A DNA stretch of 64,000 bases from Runella salmonicolor (lineage in GTDB: Bacteria; Bacteroidota; Bacteroidia; Cytophagales; Spirosomataceae): the NCBI RefSeq assembly GCF_024158025.1, contig NZ_JAMZEL010000006.1, positions 124,001 to 188,000 of the forward strand, given 5' to 3'. Below are positions 9,095 to 19,000 of the stretch, in pieces. Position 1 is the stretch's first letter, and each line of letters begins with the position of its first letter. The notes beneath the pieces are model-generated. The model saw nothing but the letters and a program-made list of their open reading frames with translations. It had not been told where the DNA came from and searched no databases. Position numbers and translations under genes: made by a program.

Positions 9095-9123
9095 ATTCTA
9101 CGAAAACCTGTACCACCTTCTCG

Positions 9124-11658
9124 TTAAGGAACCATAAATACCGCGTTGGAAAACAGCAGTTTGCCGTTGTACCAGAAACCACGGAAGAGCGGGTCGTTGG
9201 CCATGTAAATCACCTTGCCGCGACCAATTTCTTCTACGCCGTAAAACAGCGCATTTTGTAGTTTTTCTTTGGCATTTTTGCCCGTAAAGCCAGCCACGTA
9301 GCTATCTTTTTCTTTCTTCAAATACCCCACGTTCCAACCATCTTTCAGGAAGTCGTAGTTGTAAGTGTTGTTGACCAAAGCAAAGAAATGGTCAGGAAAA
9401 CCAAAAGCTAACGGGTGAGAATTGTCAAGTTTGATGCGGTAAATACTACCTGGGGTATCGTCAGAAACCGCCTCACGCTCACGGTTGCCGTATACTTTGA
9501 GTGAGTCGGCCGATGTTTTTTTGTCCATTTTTTTGCCGTCCTCTTTTTTGTTTTTGAGGCCAAATCCTTCTTTGTCGGCCAACAATGAGGTTGCGTTTTC
9601 TAACAAAATCAATTTGCCGCCACCGCGCAACCACTCGCGCAACGCAGGGAATTGGCTTTCGCGCAGGATATTTGCACCAAACGAAGTCGGAATAATCAAC
9701 ACGTCCAGTTTCGCAAACGGTAAGCTGCTTGTAAAACGGCTGTTGGGGTCAATCAGTGTGATGGGGTATTTGAGTTCTTGATCGAAGAAATGCCACACCT
9801 CGCCCACGGCGGTCATTGAGGTGCCTTCGCCCGCAATCAGGCCGATGCGCGGAGCTGCTTTCAGGTTAAAGACATAATCAGAACCAAAATCAGAGCCTTT
9901 GGTCGCACCACCGCCCTCGGTGGCGTTGAGGTTTACGCCAAGTTTGGTGGCTTCTGCCCGAATGATTTTGTCAAAGGCATCACCTAGTTGCTCATTGCCT
10001 GCGCGGGTAATGACAAGCGTTCCTTGCGCGTAAGCCTTGCCGCCAATTTCAAACGGCTTTTCGGCCGCCCGAACGCGGATTTTTTGTTTCAGAATGGCAG
10101 CCAAAAACTTAGCATCTTCGGCTGATTTCCAATTGACAAGGTACGCGTAAGGCTTGTTTACCATTCCAGTTGCGGGTTGAGTTGCGGCGGTTGGTTGCGC
10201 GCCCGGCGTAAGTTTCTCTTTAACACCGTAGGTTTTGGCCCCAAATGCCAACGGAACACACCACGACGTAATGTCATACGTCACCGAATCTTCCAGTTTT
10301 GGCTTGGTTTCAAATAATATTTTCAACAGGTTGGATTTGGGCTGATAGGCGCTGATGACCAAGTCGCCAGCGTCGGTTTTGAAGGCTTCGTCTTTTTGAT
10401 TTAAGTAATTATAACCGGTCAATGACTTGGAGTCGGTGGCGTATCCGTAGCGAATCTGGTTTTTGTCCAACAACTCTTTCAATGCCTTGATACGGCCTTC
10501 TTCGCCAGCGGTTTTTATCACGTACGACTTATAAGTGCCAAGCGGGTTGTTTTGGTTACGGTCATAAAATTTAATGAATTCATCCACCACTTTAGCGGAG
10601 CGGTCGGCAATGGCTTCCATGGTGGCAATGCTGGCCGCTGCTACGTGGGCTACGCGGTCGGTAAGGCGCAAGGTGTCGCCTTCTTCGGTGCGCTCATATG
10701 CCAATCCGGCGATGCCGCCGCCACCCTGTTCGTAGGTCATCGCAATGGCACCGTTGTAGGTAGGCCAAGTGTCGCCGTAGCTGGGGTAAAACAAATCGAA
10801 GCGCTCGCGGGTGTAGTACAACCAGTTGTTGCGGTCAAAATAACGTTTGTTATAAGTTCCGACCACATCCTGCATTTCGCGTTGCCAAGGGGTAATATCT
10901 TCGTGGTAGGGCTTGGCAGAAGGGGCAAAATAATACGGACTGTTGGGGCCCATTTCGTGAAAATCGCCGTGAACGTGCGGCATCCATTGGTGATATACGG
11001 CAACCAACTGTTGCATGATTTCCTGCGTTTGCCAAGCCCAATCGCGGTTGGGGTCAAACAAATAGTGGTTGTAGCGACCACCTGGCCACGGCTCGCCGTG
11101 CTCCCAAGCGGAGGTATTGGCGTTGGGCGAAGTGCCTATTTTTTGGTTGTACCAGTTTACATACCGGTCGTGGCCGTCGGGATTGAGACAAGGCGCGAGA
11201 ATGACAACGGCATTTTTTAGGATTTTTTCAGACACGGTTCCACCCGCCAATAGCTCATGTAAAACTTTGGGGAAAGCGGCTGAGTTGGTGGCTTCGTTGC
11301 CGTGTACGTTGTAGCTCATCCAAATCACAGCTGGGCGGGTTTTGCTCGTGGGCTGACCGGCCAACATTCCAATGCTTTTGAGGTGGTCGGTGCGAATTTG
11401 CTCCAAGTTCTTCATGTTTTCTTCGGAACTAACCACGACCATCATCAGCGGGCGTTTTTCAAACGTTTGTCCATACGACATCACTTTCACCTTGGCAGGA
11501 ACCTGAGAGGCTGCATGGTCGGCGTATTGGTACAACCGATGCGTAGGAACCATTTGTTCGCCAGGGGCAAAACCGAAAAATTGTTGGGGAGATTGGAGTT
11601 GAGCAAAGGATTGAAGCGTCAGGAGTAATCCTGCTAAAATGAACGTAAATTTTCTCAT
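9124..11658 (-). CDS. Exported M14-family zinc carboxypeptidase-like protein
   Basis: 844 residues from the chosen ATG at 11658. Signal peptide at 1-20 (LLLTLQSFAQ), then a zinc carboxypeptidase fold: SYNVHGNEATN supplies His119 and Glu122, and HVHGDFHEMG is a likely source of the third ligand region. The C-terminal half (about 450-844) includes a class I glutamine-amidotransferase-like segment (LDVLIIPTSFGANIL, GKLILLEN) common in long Bacteroidota M14 proteins. An in-frame ATG at 11739 exists, but a -7 element at 11703-11710 lies inside that extension and the signal peptide begins at 11658, which decides the start. It probably degrades peptides in the periplasm or outside the cell. Confidence 0.85.
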   Translation of the reverse strand: MRKFTFILAGLLLTLQSFAQLQSPQQFFGFAPGEQMVPTHRLYQYADHAASQVPAKVKVMSYGQTFEKRPLMMVVVSSEENMKNLEQIRTDHLKSIGMLAGQPTSKTRPAVIWMSYNVHGNEATNSAAFPKVLHELLAGGTVSEKILKNAVVILAPCLNPDGHDRYVNWYNQKIGTSPNANTSAWEHGEPWPGGRYNHYLFDPNRDWAWQTQEIMQQLVAVYHQWMPHVHGDFHEMGPNSPYYFAPSAKPYHEDITPWQREMQDVVGTYNKRYFDRNNWLYYTRERFDLFYPSYGDTWPTYNGAIAMTYEQGGGGIAGLAYERTEEGDTLRLTDRVAHVAAASIATMEAIADRSAKVVDEFIKFYDRNQNNPLGTYKSYVIKTAGEEGRIKALKELLDKNQIRYGYATDSKSLTGYNYLNQKDEAFKTDAGDLVISAYQPKSNLLKILFETKPKLEDSVTYDITSWCVPLAFGAKTYGVKEKLTPGAQPTAATQPATGMVNKPYAYLVNWKSAEDAKFLAAILKQKIRVRAAEKPFEIGGKAYAQGTLVITRAGNEQLGDAFDKIIRAEATKLGVNLNATEGGGATKGSDFGSDYVFNLKAAPRIGLIAGEGTSMTAVGEVWHFFDQELKYPITLIDPNSRFTSSLPFAKLDVLIIPTSFGANILRESQFPALREWLRGGGKLILLENATSLLADKEGFGLKNKKEDGKKMDKKTSADSLKVYGNREREAVSDDTPGSIYRIKLDNSHPLAFGFPDHFFALVNNTYNYDFLKDGWNVGYLKKEKDSYVAGFTGKNAKEKLQNALFYGVEEIGRGKVIYMANDPLFRGFWYNGKLLFSNAVFMVP

Positions 11659-11702
11659 TGGGTTTTGTTTGAAGATAAATGGCATTCTAAGGACTTTTGT
11701 AA

Positions 11703-11710
11703 CAAAGATA
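11703..11710 (-). promoter_or_regulatory. -7 element TATCTTTG for the M14 peptidase gene
   Basis: On the minus strand TATCTTTG matches TAnnTTTG, 45 bp before the ATG at 11658. The nearest upstream TTTG is 26 bp away, so the -33 match is weak. It supports the shorter start of the peptidase. Confidence 0.45.
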
Positions 11711-11807
11711 GACAAACTTCTTTTGAATGTATTTGACAAATTTAGCCGTAGTAACCATAGAAAACGACGTATTGGTGCTTTTTAGAGAAACTAACTGTAA
11801 CAACTTC

Positions 11808-12923
11808 ATGAAATCTCGTCGTGATTTTCTTCTCAAGATTGGTGGCTCGGCGCTCACCCTGCCTTTGGTATCTGCACTGACCCCAGCACAGGCCGCCGTA
11901 CTTCCTGAAACTAGCCCTGTAGCCGACAAACAACTTCGGGTGGTCTTGGTAGGCCTTGGAAGTTATGCTGAGCGGGTGGCTACTGCCATGAAAGACTGCA
12001 AAATAGCCAAGTTGGTGGGGGGAGTAACGGGAACACCCGAAAAAGTCGGTAAATGGTCGGATAAATTCGGTTTGGACAAAGCCAATTTTTACGATTATAA
12101 GGACTTTGAAAAAATCAAAGATAATCCCAACATCGACGCGGTCTACATTACGCTGCCCAATTCAATGCACCACGAATATACCCTTCGGGCCGCTAAAATG
12201 GGCAAACACGTCATTTGTGAAAAACCCATGAGCGTCAGCGTAAAACAGGCCCAAGAGATGATTGCCGCCTGTAAAAAAGCAAATGTGAAGCTATATATCG
12301 GCTACCGACTGCACTTCGAACCCTACACCCGCGAATTGATACGGATGCGAGAATCGGGCGAATTGGGCAAAATTATGCATGTAAATACCTACGACGGCTT
12401 CAAAAGCGGCAACCCTAATCAATGGCGACTCAAAAAAGCCCTCGCGGGAGGAGGTGCCCTGATGGATGTGGGTATTTATTGTATCAATGGTGCTCGCTAC
12501 GCCACGGGTGAAGAGCCCATTTGGGTTTCGGCAGAAGAAGCCAAAACTGACCCCATAAAATTTAAGGAAGTAGACGAGACCGTGACCTGGCAAATGGGCT
12601 TTCCTAGTGGCGTAATAGCCTCCTGTTCAACTACTTACAATTTCAATAATTTTGAACGTCTCTACGTAATTGGCGAAAAGGGCTTTGTCGAACTCGGTCC
12701 TGCTTTTGGCTACGGCCCCATGAAAGGCCGCACCCACAAAGGCGAAATGAGCTGGGACACAACCAAAATGCACCAAACTTGGCAAATGGACGGCATGGCT
12801 GATTGTATTCTGAACGGAAAACCTGAGCCCAATATATCGGGCGAAGAAGGGTTGAAAGACATGAAAGTGATAGAAGCGATTTATAAATCCATCGCGGCGG
12901 GAGGTAAGAAAGTACCCGTTTAG
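11808..12923 (+). CDS. Tat-exported Gfo/Idh/MocA-family oxidoreductase
   Basis: 371 residues from the ATG at 11808, chosen because it begins a twin-arginine signal peptide (KSRRDFLLKIGG, cleavage likely near TPAQA). After it comes a Rossmann domain (VVLVGLGSYAERV) and the EKP motif (VICEKPMSVS) typical of glucose-fructose oxidoreductase relatives, then the alpha/beta C-terminal domain with GGGALMDVGIYCINGARY. Such enzymes use NAD(P) to oxidise or epimerise sugars, and periplasmic members carry a tightly bound cofactor. The substrate is unknown. The M14 gene is divergent from it and a 16-bp-stem terminator follows. Confidence 0.9.
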   Translation: MKSRRDFLLKIGGSALTLPLVSALTPAQAAVLPETSPVADKQLRVVLVGLGSYAERVATAMKDCKIAKLVGGVTGTPEKVGKWSDKFGLDKANFYDYKDFEKIKDNPNIDAVYITLPNSMHHEYTLRAAKMGKHVICEKPMSVSVKQAQEMIAACKKANVKLYIGYRLHFEPYTRELIRMRESGELGKIMHVNTYDGFKSGNPNQWRLKKALAGGGALMDVGIYCINGARYATGEEPIWVSAEEAKTDPIKFKEVDETVTWQMGFPSGVIASCSTTYNFNNFERLYVIGEKGFVELGPAFGYGPMKGRTHKGEMSWDTTKMHQTWQMDGMADCILNGKPEPNISGEEGLKDMKVIEAIYKSIAAGGKKVPV

Positions 12924-12943
12924 CTTCTTAGCTACCTCATTCA

Positions 12944-12978
12944 TCAAAAAAGGCTTGCCATCGGCAAGCCTTTTTTGA
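12944..12978. terminator. Rho-independent terminator, bidirectional
   Basis: Perfect 16-bp stem (TCAAAAAAGGCTTGCC / GGCAAGCCTTTTTTGA) with a 3-nt loop, between the oxidoreductase gene and the convergent small gene at 12998. Confidence 0.88.
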
Positions 12979-12997
12979 TAAGTAATTGTCCTGTTTT

Positions 12998-13258
12998 TTA
13001 TGCTTCGTCAATAAAACTTCGGCCTGAAGGCGTCAAAAATGCGTCGTGTGCCTCGTCGGGTTGGCCATCATCGTGGGTGTTTTGAAGAATGGACCATTCT
13101 GGAAAGTCCTTGGCTTCCTGCGCTAAATTTCTGGGATTTTTTGGTTCATCATACACTTCGTTGGCGGCCTCGTTGGGCTGCTCGGCATCTGGAATCCACA
13201 AGTCAGATGCAGAATTTCCAATGGATGCACTTGAATTGTTATTTGAAGGTGTTTGCAT
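12998..13258 (-). CDS. Small hydrophilic protein of unknown function
   Basis: 86 residues, not recognised. It is strongly acidic and Asn/Glu/Pro rich with no signal peptide or membrane segment. The N-terminus is low complexity (SNNNSSASIGNSAS) and the rest carries short segments such as NPRNLAQEAKDFPEWSIL. It is probably disordered in part. It reads toward the terminator at 12944-12978, which fits a real gene. Overlapping plus-strand reading frames here look like shadows. Coding status is moderately likely only. Confidence 0.55.
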   Translation of the reverse strand: MQTPSNNNSSASIGNSASDLWIPDAEQPNEAANEVYDEPKNPRNLAQEAKDFPEWSILQNTHDDGQPDEAHDAFLTPSGRSFIDEA

Positions 13259-13490
13259 GTCTTTTATCGGTTTTGGAGGAATACATTATCCTGTTTATGA
13301 TAAACAATTGGACCACCTACCTTATGCCTGATTGGGCTATTTCTGTTTTTTGGGTCGGGTAGTTTATTACCCTTTTTGTAGAAAGTTGGGGCTGGCTTTT
13401 GCCCTCTTTTAGCTGATTTACCGATTGGTACAAAGTTTTTACCCTATCAAAACATATCAATAATTATCGTTAAAATCTAAGTTGAAAATT

Positions 13491-13961
13491 ATGAAAAAGT
13501 ACATAATAACAGTTGCGCTATTGGTTGGGGGATTGGTGTTTGTGGGTTGTGAAAGCAAGCAGGAAAATGCCCAAGAAGAATTGACCGAGGCCCAAAAAGA
13601 AGCCAAAGAAGCAAGCGCCGAAGTAACCGAAGATTTGACAGAAGCTAAGGAAGAGGCTACCACCAAGCGCGAAGAAATTTCGGCCGAACTCAAGCAGGAA
13701 GAGCGGGAGTTTTTGGTGACGATGGAGGAAAGAAGAATGGAAATAAAAACCCGTATTGAGAAGTTAGACCGCGATATAGACAAAGCCAACAGCTCTGAAA
13801 AGATTCGTTTGCGGGCGCAAAGGGACCGATTGGATGCTAGATTGAAGGACGTAGACAATGATATTACCGAGCTTAAAGGAGGATTGAAACGCGATTGGAG
13901 AGAATTTAAATCGGATTTTCAGAAAAATATCGACGAACTCAAGCGTGACTTAAAAGATTAA
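13491..13961 (+). CDS. Coiled-coil lipoprotein
   Basis: 156 residues from the ATG at 13491 (an in-frame TTG at 13482 is less likely). The signal peptide ends in a lipobox VFVGC with Cys20, so it is a lipoprotein of the periplasm or outer membrane. From residue 25 on it is almost wholly charged and helical (repeated Glu/Lys/Ala, EELTEAQKEAKEAS, then IEKLDRDIDKAN), predicting a long coiled coil without a globular domain. This resembles Lpp-like or stress-induced spacer lipoproteins, but no family is recognised. It appears to be monocistronic. Confidence 0.75.
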   Translation: MKKYIITVALLVGGLVFVGCESKQENAQEELTEAQKEAKEASAEVTEDLTEAKEEATTKREEISAELKQEEREFLVTMEERRMEIKTRIEKLDRDIDKANSSEKIRLRAQRDRLDARLKDVDNDITELKGGLKRDWREFKSDFQKNIDELKRDLKD

Positions 13962-14135
13962 TTAGCGCCATAGGATGTTTCTGGTGAGAAAAATCAAAAA
14001 CCTTCTAAATCTATTTGCCCAAAGAATGCCGTACGTTAAAAAGTAAAGCAATAACGGTTGCGGAAAGACGATAAACGAGTACCCCTTGCTTTTGCCTTTA
14101 TTAGTTTCAGTACTATTTTTTAACAAACCAATTGT

Positions 14136-14837
14136 ATGAACATTTTAAAAAACACACCATCATCCCTTGAAAGCAACAGTGGTTTGCTGGTAAAGGGTGT
14201 GCATCGGCGCTCATTTCTCAAATGGGCTGGAGGAACGGCAGCGGCTACGTCGCTGATTTTGACGGGATGTAAAGAGGACGATCCAGTGATTGTGGCGGGA
14301 GAGGTGAATTTTGGTACTGGCGACAACGCGGTGTTGAATTATGCGTATGCATTGGAACAACTGGAAGCGGCTTTTTATCAGCGAGTTATCGAGTCTCAGT
14401 TCTCGGGAATTACCGCCGATGAAAGGTCTTTATTGACCGACATCAGGGACCATGAAATGGCACACCGCGAGTTTTTCAAGGCGGCTCTTGGGGTCAATGC
14501 CATTGGTGGATTGGAAGTGGATTTTAGTTCTATTGACTTCTCAAAACGTGAAAGTGTGTTGAATGCCGCGAAGACCTTTGAAGATTTGGGAGTGGCAGCT
14601 TACAACGGAGCGGGACGCTTCCTGACTTCGCCCGATTTGCTGGCCATTGCTGGAAAAATCGTGTCGGTAGAGGCACGTCATGCGGCCTATATCCGTGATT
14701 TAATCAACAACGGCACGTTTGCCGACAGCACCGTCATCGACGCCAACGGCTTGGAAATGTCCAAAGAGCCATCGGCAGTGTTAATGGCGGCGGCTCCATT
14801 TATCAAAACAAAAATCAACGCCGGTACATTGGCCTAA
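14136..14837 (+). CDS. Tat-exported ferritin-like lipoprotein
   Basis: 233 residues of the ferritin_2 type. Twin-arginine motif HRRSFLKW (Arg24-Arg25) is followed by a lipobox ILTGC (Cys45), so it is probably folded and metallated in the cytoplasm, exported by Tat and then lipidated. The four-helix bundle retains a full diiron ligand set: Glu in ALEQLEAAFY, E-x-x-H in HEMAHREF, Glu in TFEDLGVAAY and E-x-x-H in VEARHAAY. It may store iron, oxidise Fe(II) or act on peroxide; none of these is proven. A second ferritin-like gene starts 13 bp downstream. Confidence 0.85.
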   Translation: MNILKNTPSSLESNSGLLVKGVHRRSFLKWAGGTAAATSLILTGCKEDDPVIVAGEVNFGTGDNAVLNYAYALEQLEAAFYQRVIESQFSGITADERSLLTDIRDHEMAHREFFKAALGVNAIGGLEVDFSSIDFSKRESVLNAAKTFEDLGVAAYNGAGRFLTSPDLLAIAGKIVSVEARHAAYIRDLINNGTFADSTVIDANGLEMSKEPSAVLMAAAPFIKTKINAGTLA

Positions 14838-14850
14838 CCAAGGGAACATC

Positions 14851-15684
14851 ATGGATTTTTTGAAAATATTAAATATGATTGAGGAGCGTGACCCTGAAAT
14901 GAGTGACCGCCTCAACAGTCGCCGCAAGGCACTGCGTGACTTTGCCGATTTAGGTAAAAAACTAACCATGGCGGCGGTGCCGCTGGCGGTAGGCAGTATG
15001 TTTCAGAAGGCTTACGGCCAATCGACCACCAATGTGGTGGATGTGCTCAACTACGCGCTTACCCTCGAATACCTTGAGTATCGTTTTTACGAAAAAGCGC
15101 TGGCAAGTGCGGGCTTGATTCCTGCGGGAGCGCCCACTGCGGCCATCACGACCATCATGAACCACGAAAAAGCGCACGTGAATTTTCTAAAAACGGCCAT
15201 TACGGGAGCAGGTGGAACGCCAGTTGCAGAGCCAAAGTTTGACTTTTCTGGTGGGCAAGGTACTGGTACGGGGCCGTTTGCCACGGCTTTTACCAATTAC
15301 CAATTGTTTTTGGCCGTTGCCCAATCGCTGGAAGATACAGGCGTTCGTGCTTACAAAGGACAAGCCCCCAATTTGGTACAGCAAAATGCCGTCCTCACCG
15401 CCGCGCTCAATATTCACTCGGTAGAAGCCCGTCATGCGGCTCATATCCGTATGATGCGGAAAGCCAATGGCGCTTCGGTCAAGCCGTGGATAACGGGTAA
15501 AGACAGTGGCATTGATAACGCCGTTGTTCAGGCCATTTATAATGGCGAAGAAAATACCACCCAAGCAGGGGTAGATGTCAAAACGCTCGGTGGCTTCTCG
15601 GCCAATGCCATCACTGAAGCATTTGACGAGCCATTGACCAAAGAGCAAGTACTGGCCGTGGCTACGTTGTTTATCGCTTCGTAG
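14851..15684 (+). CDS. Exported ferritin-like protein, paralogue of the preceding gene
   Basis: 277 residues. A long N-terminal leader carries SRRKALRDFADLGKKL followed by a hydrophobic segment ending AYGQ, which is Tat-like but lacks a lipobox. The ferritin-like bundle again keeps all diiron ligands: Glu in TLEYLEYRFY, E-x-x-H in HEKAHVNF, Glu in SLEDTGVRAY and E-x-x-H in VEARHAAH. A C-terminal extension of about 60 residues is extra relative to its neighbour. It starts 13 bp after the upstream stop behind a purine-rich AAGGGAA site, so the two are almost certainly co-translated and may form a hetero-complex. A terminator follows. Confidence 0.85.
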   Translation: MDFLKILNMIEERDPEMSDRLNSRRKALRDFADLGKKLTMAAVPLAVGSMFQKAYGQSTTNVVDVLNYALTLEYLEYRFYEKALASAGLIPAGAPTAAITTIMNHEKAHVNFLKTAITGAGGTPVAEPKFDFSGGQGTGTGPFATAFTNYQLFLAVAQSLEDTGVRAYKGQAPNLVQQNAVLTAALNIHSVEARHAAHIRMMRKANGASVKPWITGKDSGIDNAVVQAIYNGEENTTQAGVDVKTLGGFSANAITEAFDEPLTKEQVLAVATLFIAS

Positions 15685-15704
15685 GTTTGAGTCAGAATCA
15701 GTAC

Positions 15705-15738
15705 AAAAAAAGGGAGGCTTTCGAGTCTCCCTTTTTTT
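15705..15738. terminator. Rho-independent terminator after the ferritin-like pair
   Basis: 12-bp stem AAAAAAAGGGAG / CTCCCTTTTTTT around a 10-nt loop, 20 bp after the stop codon. Confidence 0.82.
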
Positions 15739-16008
15739 ATACTTAAAAAATGAAATGTCGGGCGGCTTTTAAAAGTTAAGTACAAATACGTATGTTTCTT
15801 AGAATGCTGAGTAGTAGAACTGTATAGACAAATAATGACTTTTTGTCGATAAAATTATATTTTTTGTAGAATACGAAAATTCAAACTGTATGAATCTTTA
15901 ATTATCTAAATAACTATTTTAAATTTTCTCATAATAGCCGAATTAAATTTTGAGTTAGCGCTTTTGGTCAGTAAGTTATGTTGACAATTAACCTAAACAA
16001 CAAACTAA
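15739..16008 (+). other. AT-rich leader region of SusCD pair 2
   Basis: About 270 bp of very AT-rich sequence without a convincing gene. No TAnnTTTG element with good spacing is visible. The 3' end carries the 13-mer TTAACCTAAACAA (15988-16000), which also occurs in the leader of SusC pair 1 at 1989-2001. Confidence 0.45.
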
Positions 16009-19000
16009 ATGCCCATTATGAAGTGTTCTCTACTCATTCTTTTGCTTGGTTTGATTGGTATATCTACCTACGGACAAACCCGCAAGATTACCGGTAAAAT
16101 TACCGATGCCGAAAATGGCTCCGTCCTACCTGGGGTCAACGTTTTGCTCAAAGGCACCAACACAGGGGCCAACTCTGACTCTGAAGGAAATTTCGCCCTC
16201 AGTGTGCCTTCTGGGGGAGGAATTCTGGTGGTTTCATTCATTGGAATGTCTACCCAAGAATTGCCCATTGGCGACCAAAGCAATTTTTTAATTAAGCTTA
16301 AAACCGATACCAAACAGCTCATGGAAGTGACCGTGACGGCGTTGGGTTTTGAGCAAAACAAAGACATCCAAGGCGCGACCTCCTCCAAAGTAACGGGCGT
16401 AGCCATAGCCCGAACGGGCGAAACGGGCGTTATCAACGGTTTGGCTGGTCGAGCCGCCGGGGTCCAAATCTCCCGTTCATCAGGTGACCCAGGCGCAGGC
16501 TCGTACATTCAAATACGTGGGCAAAGCACCATCACTGGCGATAATCAACCTTTGGTCATCATTGACGGGATTCCGATGAGCAATAGCAGCATTGGTGAAT
16601 CGGCTGGTGGGGTACGCCAACAGTCGCGACTCAATGACCTGAATCCCAATGATATTGCGGATGTGCAGATTCTTAAAGGAGCCGCCGCTGCCTCTCTGTG
16701 GGGCTCGCGCGCGGCCAATGGGGTGATGGTGATTACGACCAAAAAAGGCCGGAACAGCAACAAAGTTGATATTTCGTTCAGCTCGTCGGTTTCCATTGAT
16801 AAAGTAAATCTTTTGCACCCCATGCAAGACAAATACGGGCAGGGGGTCAACGGGGTTTTTAGCCCTACGGCCTCCAACTCGTGGGGGGATAAAATCGAAA
16901 ACCGTTCGGGGGGCGCCGATGAATTCAACACCACGGGGCAGTATTTTGAAGCCCTAGACGGAACGAAGCATTATCCGATTACAAAGAAAAATTCCAAAGA
17001 AACCTACAACGATCAACGCATCAATCAGGTGTTCAGGACGGGATATTTTGTGGATAACAACATAAGCCTCAGTGGCGGAAATGAGCAGGGAACCTATTAT
17101 TTGAGCGTGGGCGACCTGAACCAAAAAGGGATAATTCGCGGACAAAGTGACTATCGCAGGACTACCTTCCGCCTCAATGCCGACCGTAAGTTTGGAGATA
17201 TGCTCTCACTTTCGACTAAGACCTCATACGTTAAATCTAAATCGAATCGAATCCAGACGGGGTCAAACGTCAACGGACTTTACTTGGGGATGGTACGCAC
17301 GCCCCCTGATTTTGACGATACTGATTACAAAGGCTATTACTATTCTTCTCCTACGGCCGCCCCGATTTTGCGCCAACGGTCTTATCGTCGCTATTTGGGC
17401 AACGATAATCCCATTTATGATTCGCCGCTGTGGGTGATCAATGAGTTGCAAAACCCTACGCTCGTCGACCGTTTTATCACCGCCACCGAAATCAGTTTCA
17501 AGCCGCAGAAATGGTTTGAGTTGAAAGCACGCGGAGGGGTAGATTCTTATACCGATACGCGCAAAAGTTATTATCCAGTAGGCTCGGCAGGGAGCGCATT
17601 CACGGGAAGTTATACTGAAGAGATGTTTAAAGAAACCGAGCTTAACTTTGATGTGATAGCCCGCGCCGTGAAAGACATTACGCCTAATATTTCGGGGACG
17701 TATATTTTGGGTTGGAACGTCAACAATCGTGATTTTTTGAATTTGGGCTACTCAATGGTCAATTTCTTGATTCCCAATGGCCCGATGGATGCCAGCAACT
17801 CCACCGCAGCCAACCGCACTCCTTTTGACGAAGAGCGCCGGATTCGTACCACACGACTTTACAGCACTGCCAATTTTGGGTTTTATGATCAAGTTTATCT
17901 GAACCTCGGTGCGGCGGCGGAGTCGGGCTCTCCTTTTGGTGAAAAAACCGACCGAACCTTTCTGTATCCTTCGGTAGATATGGCGTGGCAGTTTACCAAA
18001 CTAGACCCGTTGAGAGAAATCGGTTGGTTGAGTTTTGGCAAACTACGCGGGTCTTACGGCGTAGTGGGTGTACAGCCGCAACCGTACCGAAGTACGACCG
18101 ATTTTGTGACGGCGGAGTTTTCGGGGGGCTGGGGCGGTACGGCCAGCGGCGTGGCGTACGGCAACGGTGCTTTTGTGCAGTCGTCGCAACAGGGAGATGC
18201 TTTTTTGCGTCCCGAACGTAAAACGGAGTGGGAAATCGGAAGCGATATGCGCTTCTTCAGAGACCGCCTTTCGCTGGGCTTTACGTATTATCGCAATACC
18301 ATCAAAGACCTGCTACTAGAAGTGGCCGCCGCGCCGAGTACGGGTTTTACGAGTCGTTATACCAATGCCGGAACCATGTCTAACAAAGGTTGGGAAGGTG
18401 AAGTTTCGGCCGAGGTGTTTCGCCAAGGAGCGCTTGATATTCAACTCATTGGAAACATCAGTCGGAACATAAATCGGGTGGAAGATTTGGCGGGAACCGA
18501 CCAGATTGTTTTGGGAGGATTTAGCACGCTTACCAGCTCAGTAGCTAAAGTTGGTTATTCATTATCAGCGCTTTATGGCGGAACGTATCTCCGTAAGGCC
18601 GACGGCTCATTGAGTTTGAACGCCAACGGTTTTCCGCAATTGGCACCTACCTACGGTGTGATTGGTGATCCTAATCCCAAATACCGGGCAGGTTTCGGAA
18701 CCAATGTCAATTACAAAAACTTCTCGCTCAATGTGCTTTTTGAAACCTTCCAAGGCTCCACGTTTGCGCCCAATACCCAATCTGTTCTCTATAATTTCGG
18801 AACACACGCCGATGTAGGAAATGAAGTGACGATTCCCGCTGGCGGCCTCAAAAACTACGACGGAAAAGTGTTTGAAGCAGGCAGCGCAGTACGCGGCAAT
18901 ATTCAGGATTTTGGCGCAGGGCCCGTATTGCTTGATCAAGCTTGGTACACAACTTTGGGGCAGGGATTCAGTGCTTTGCAGGAACAATTCATGGTGGACG

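Noticed and set aside
11659..11739. N-terminal extension of the M14 peptidase
   Set aside because: A -7 element lies inside it and the signal peptide begins at 11658.
11727..11807. N-terminal extension of the Gfo/Idh/MocA oxidoreductase
   Set aside because: The Tat signal peptide begins at 11808.
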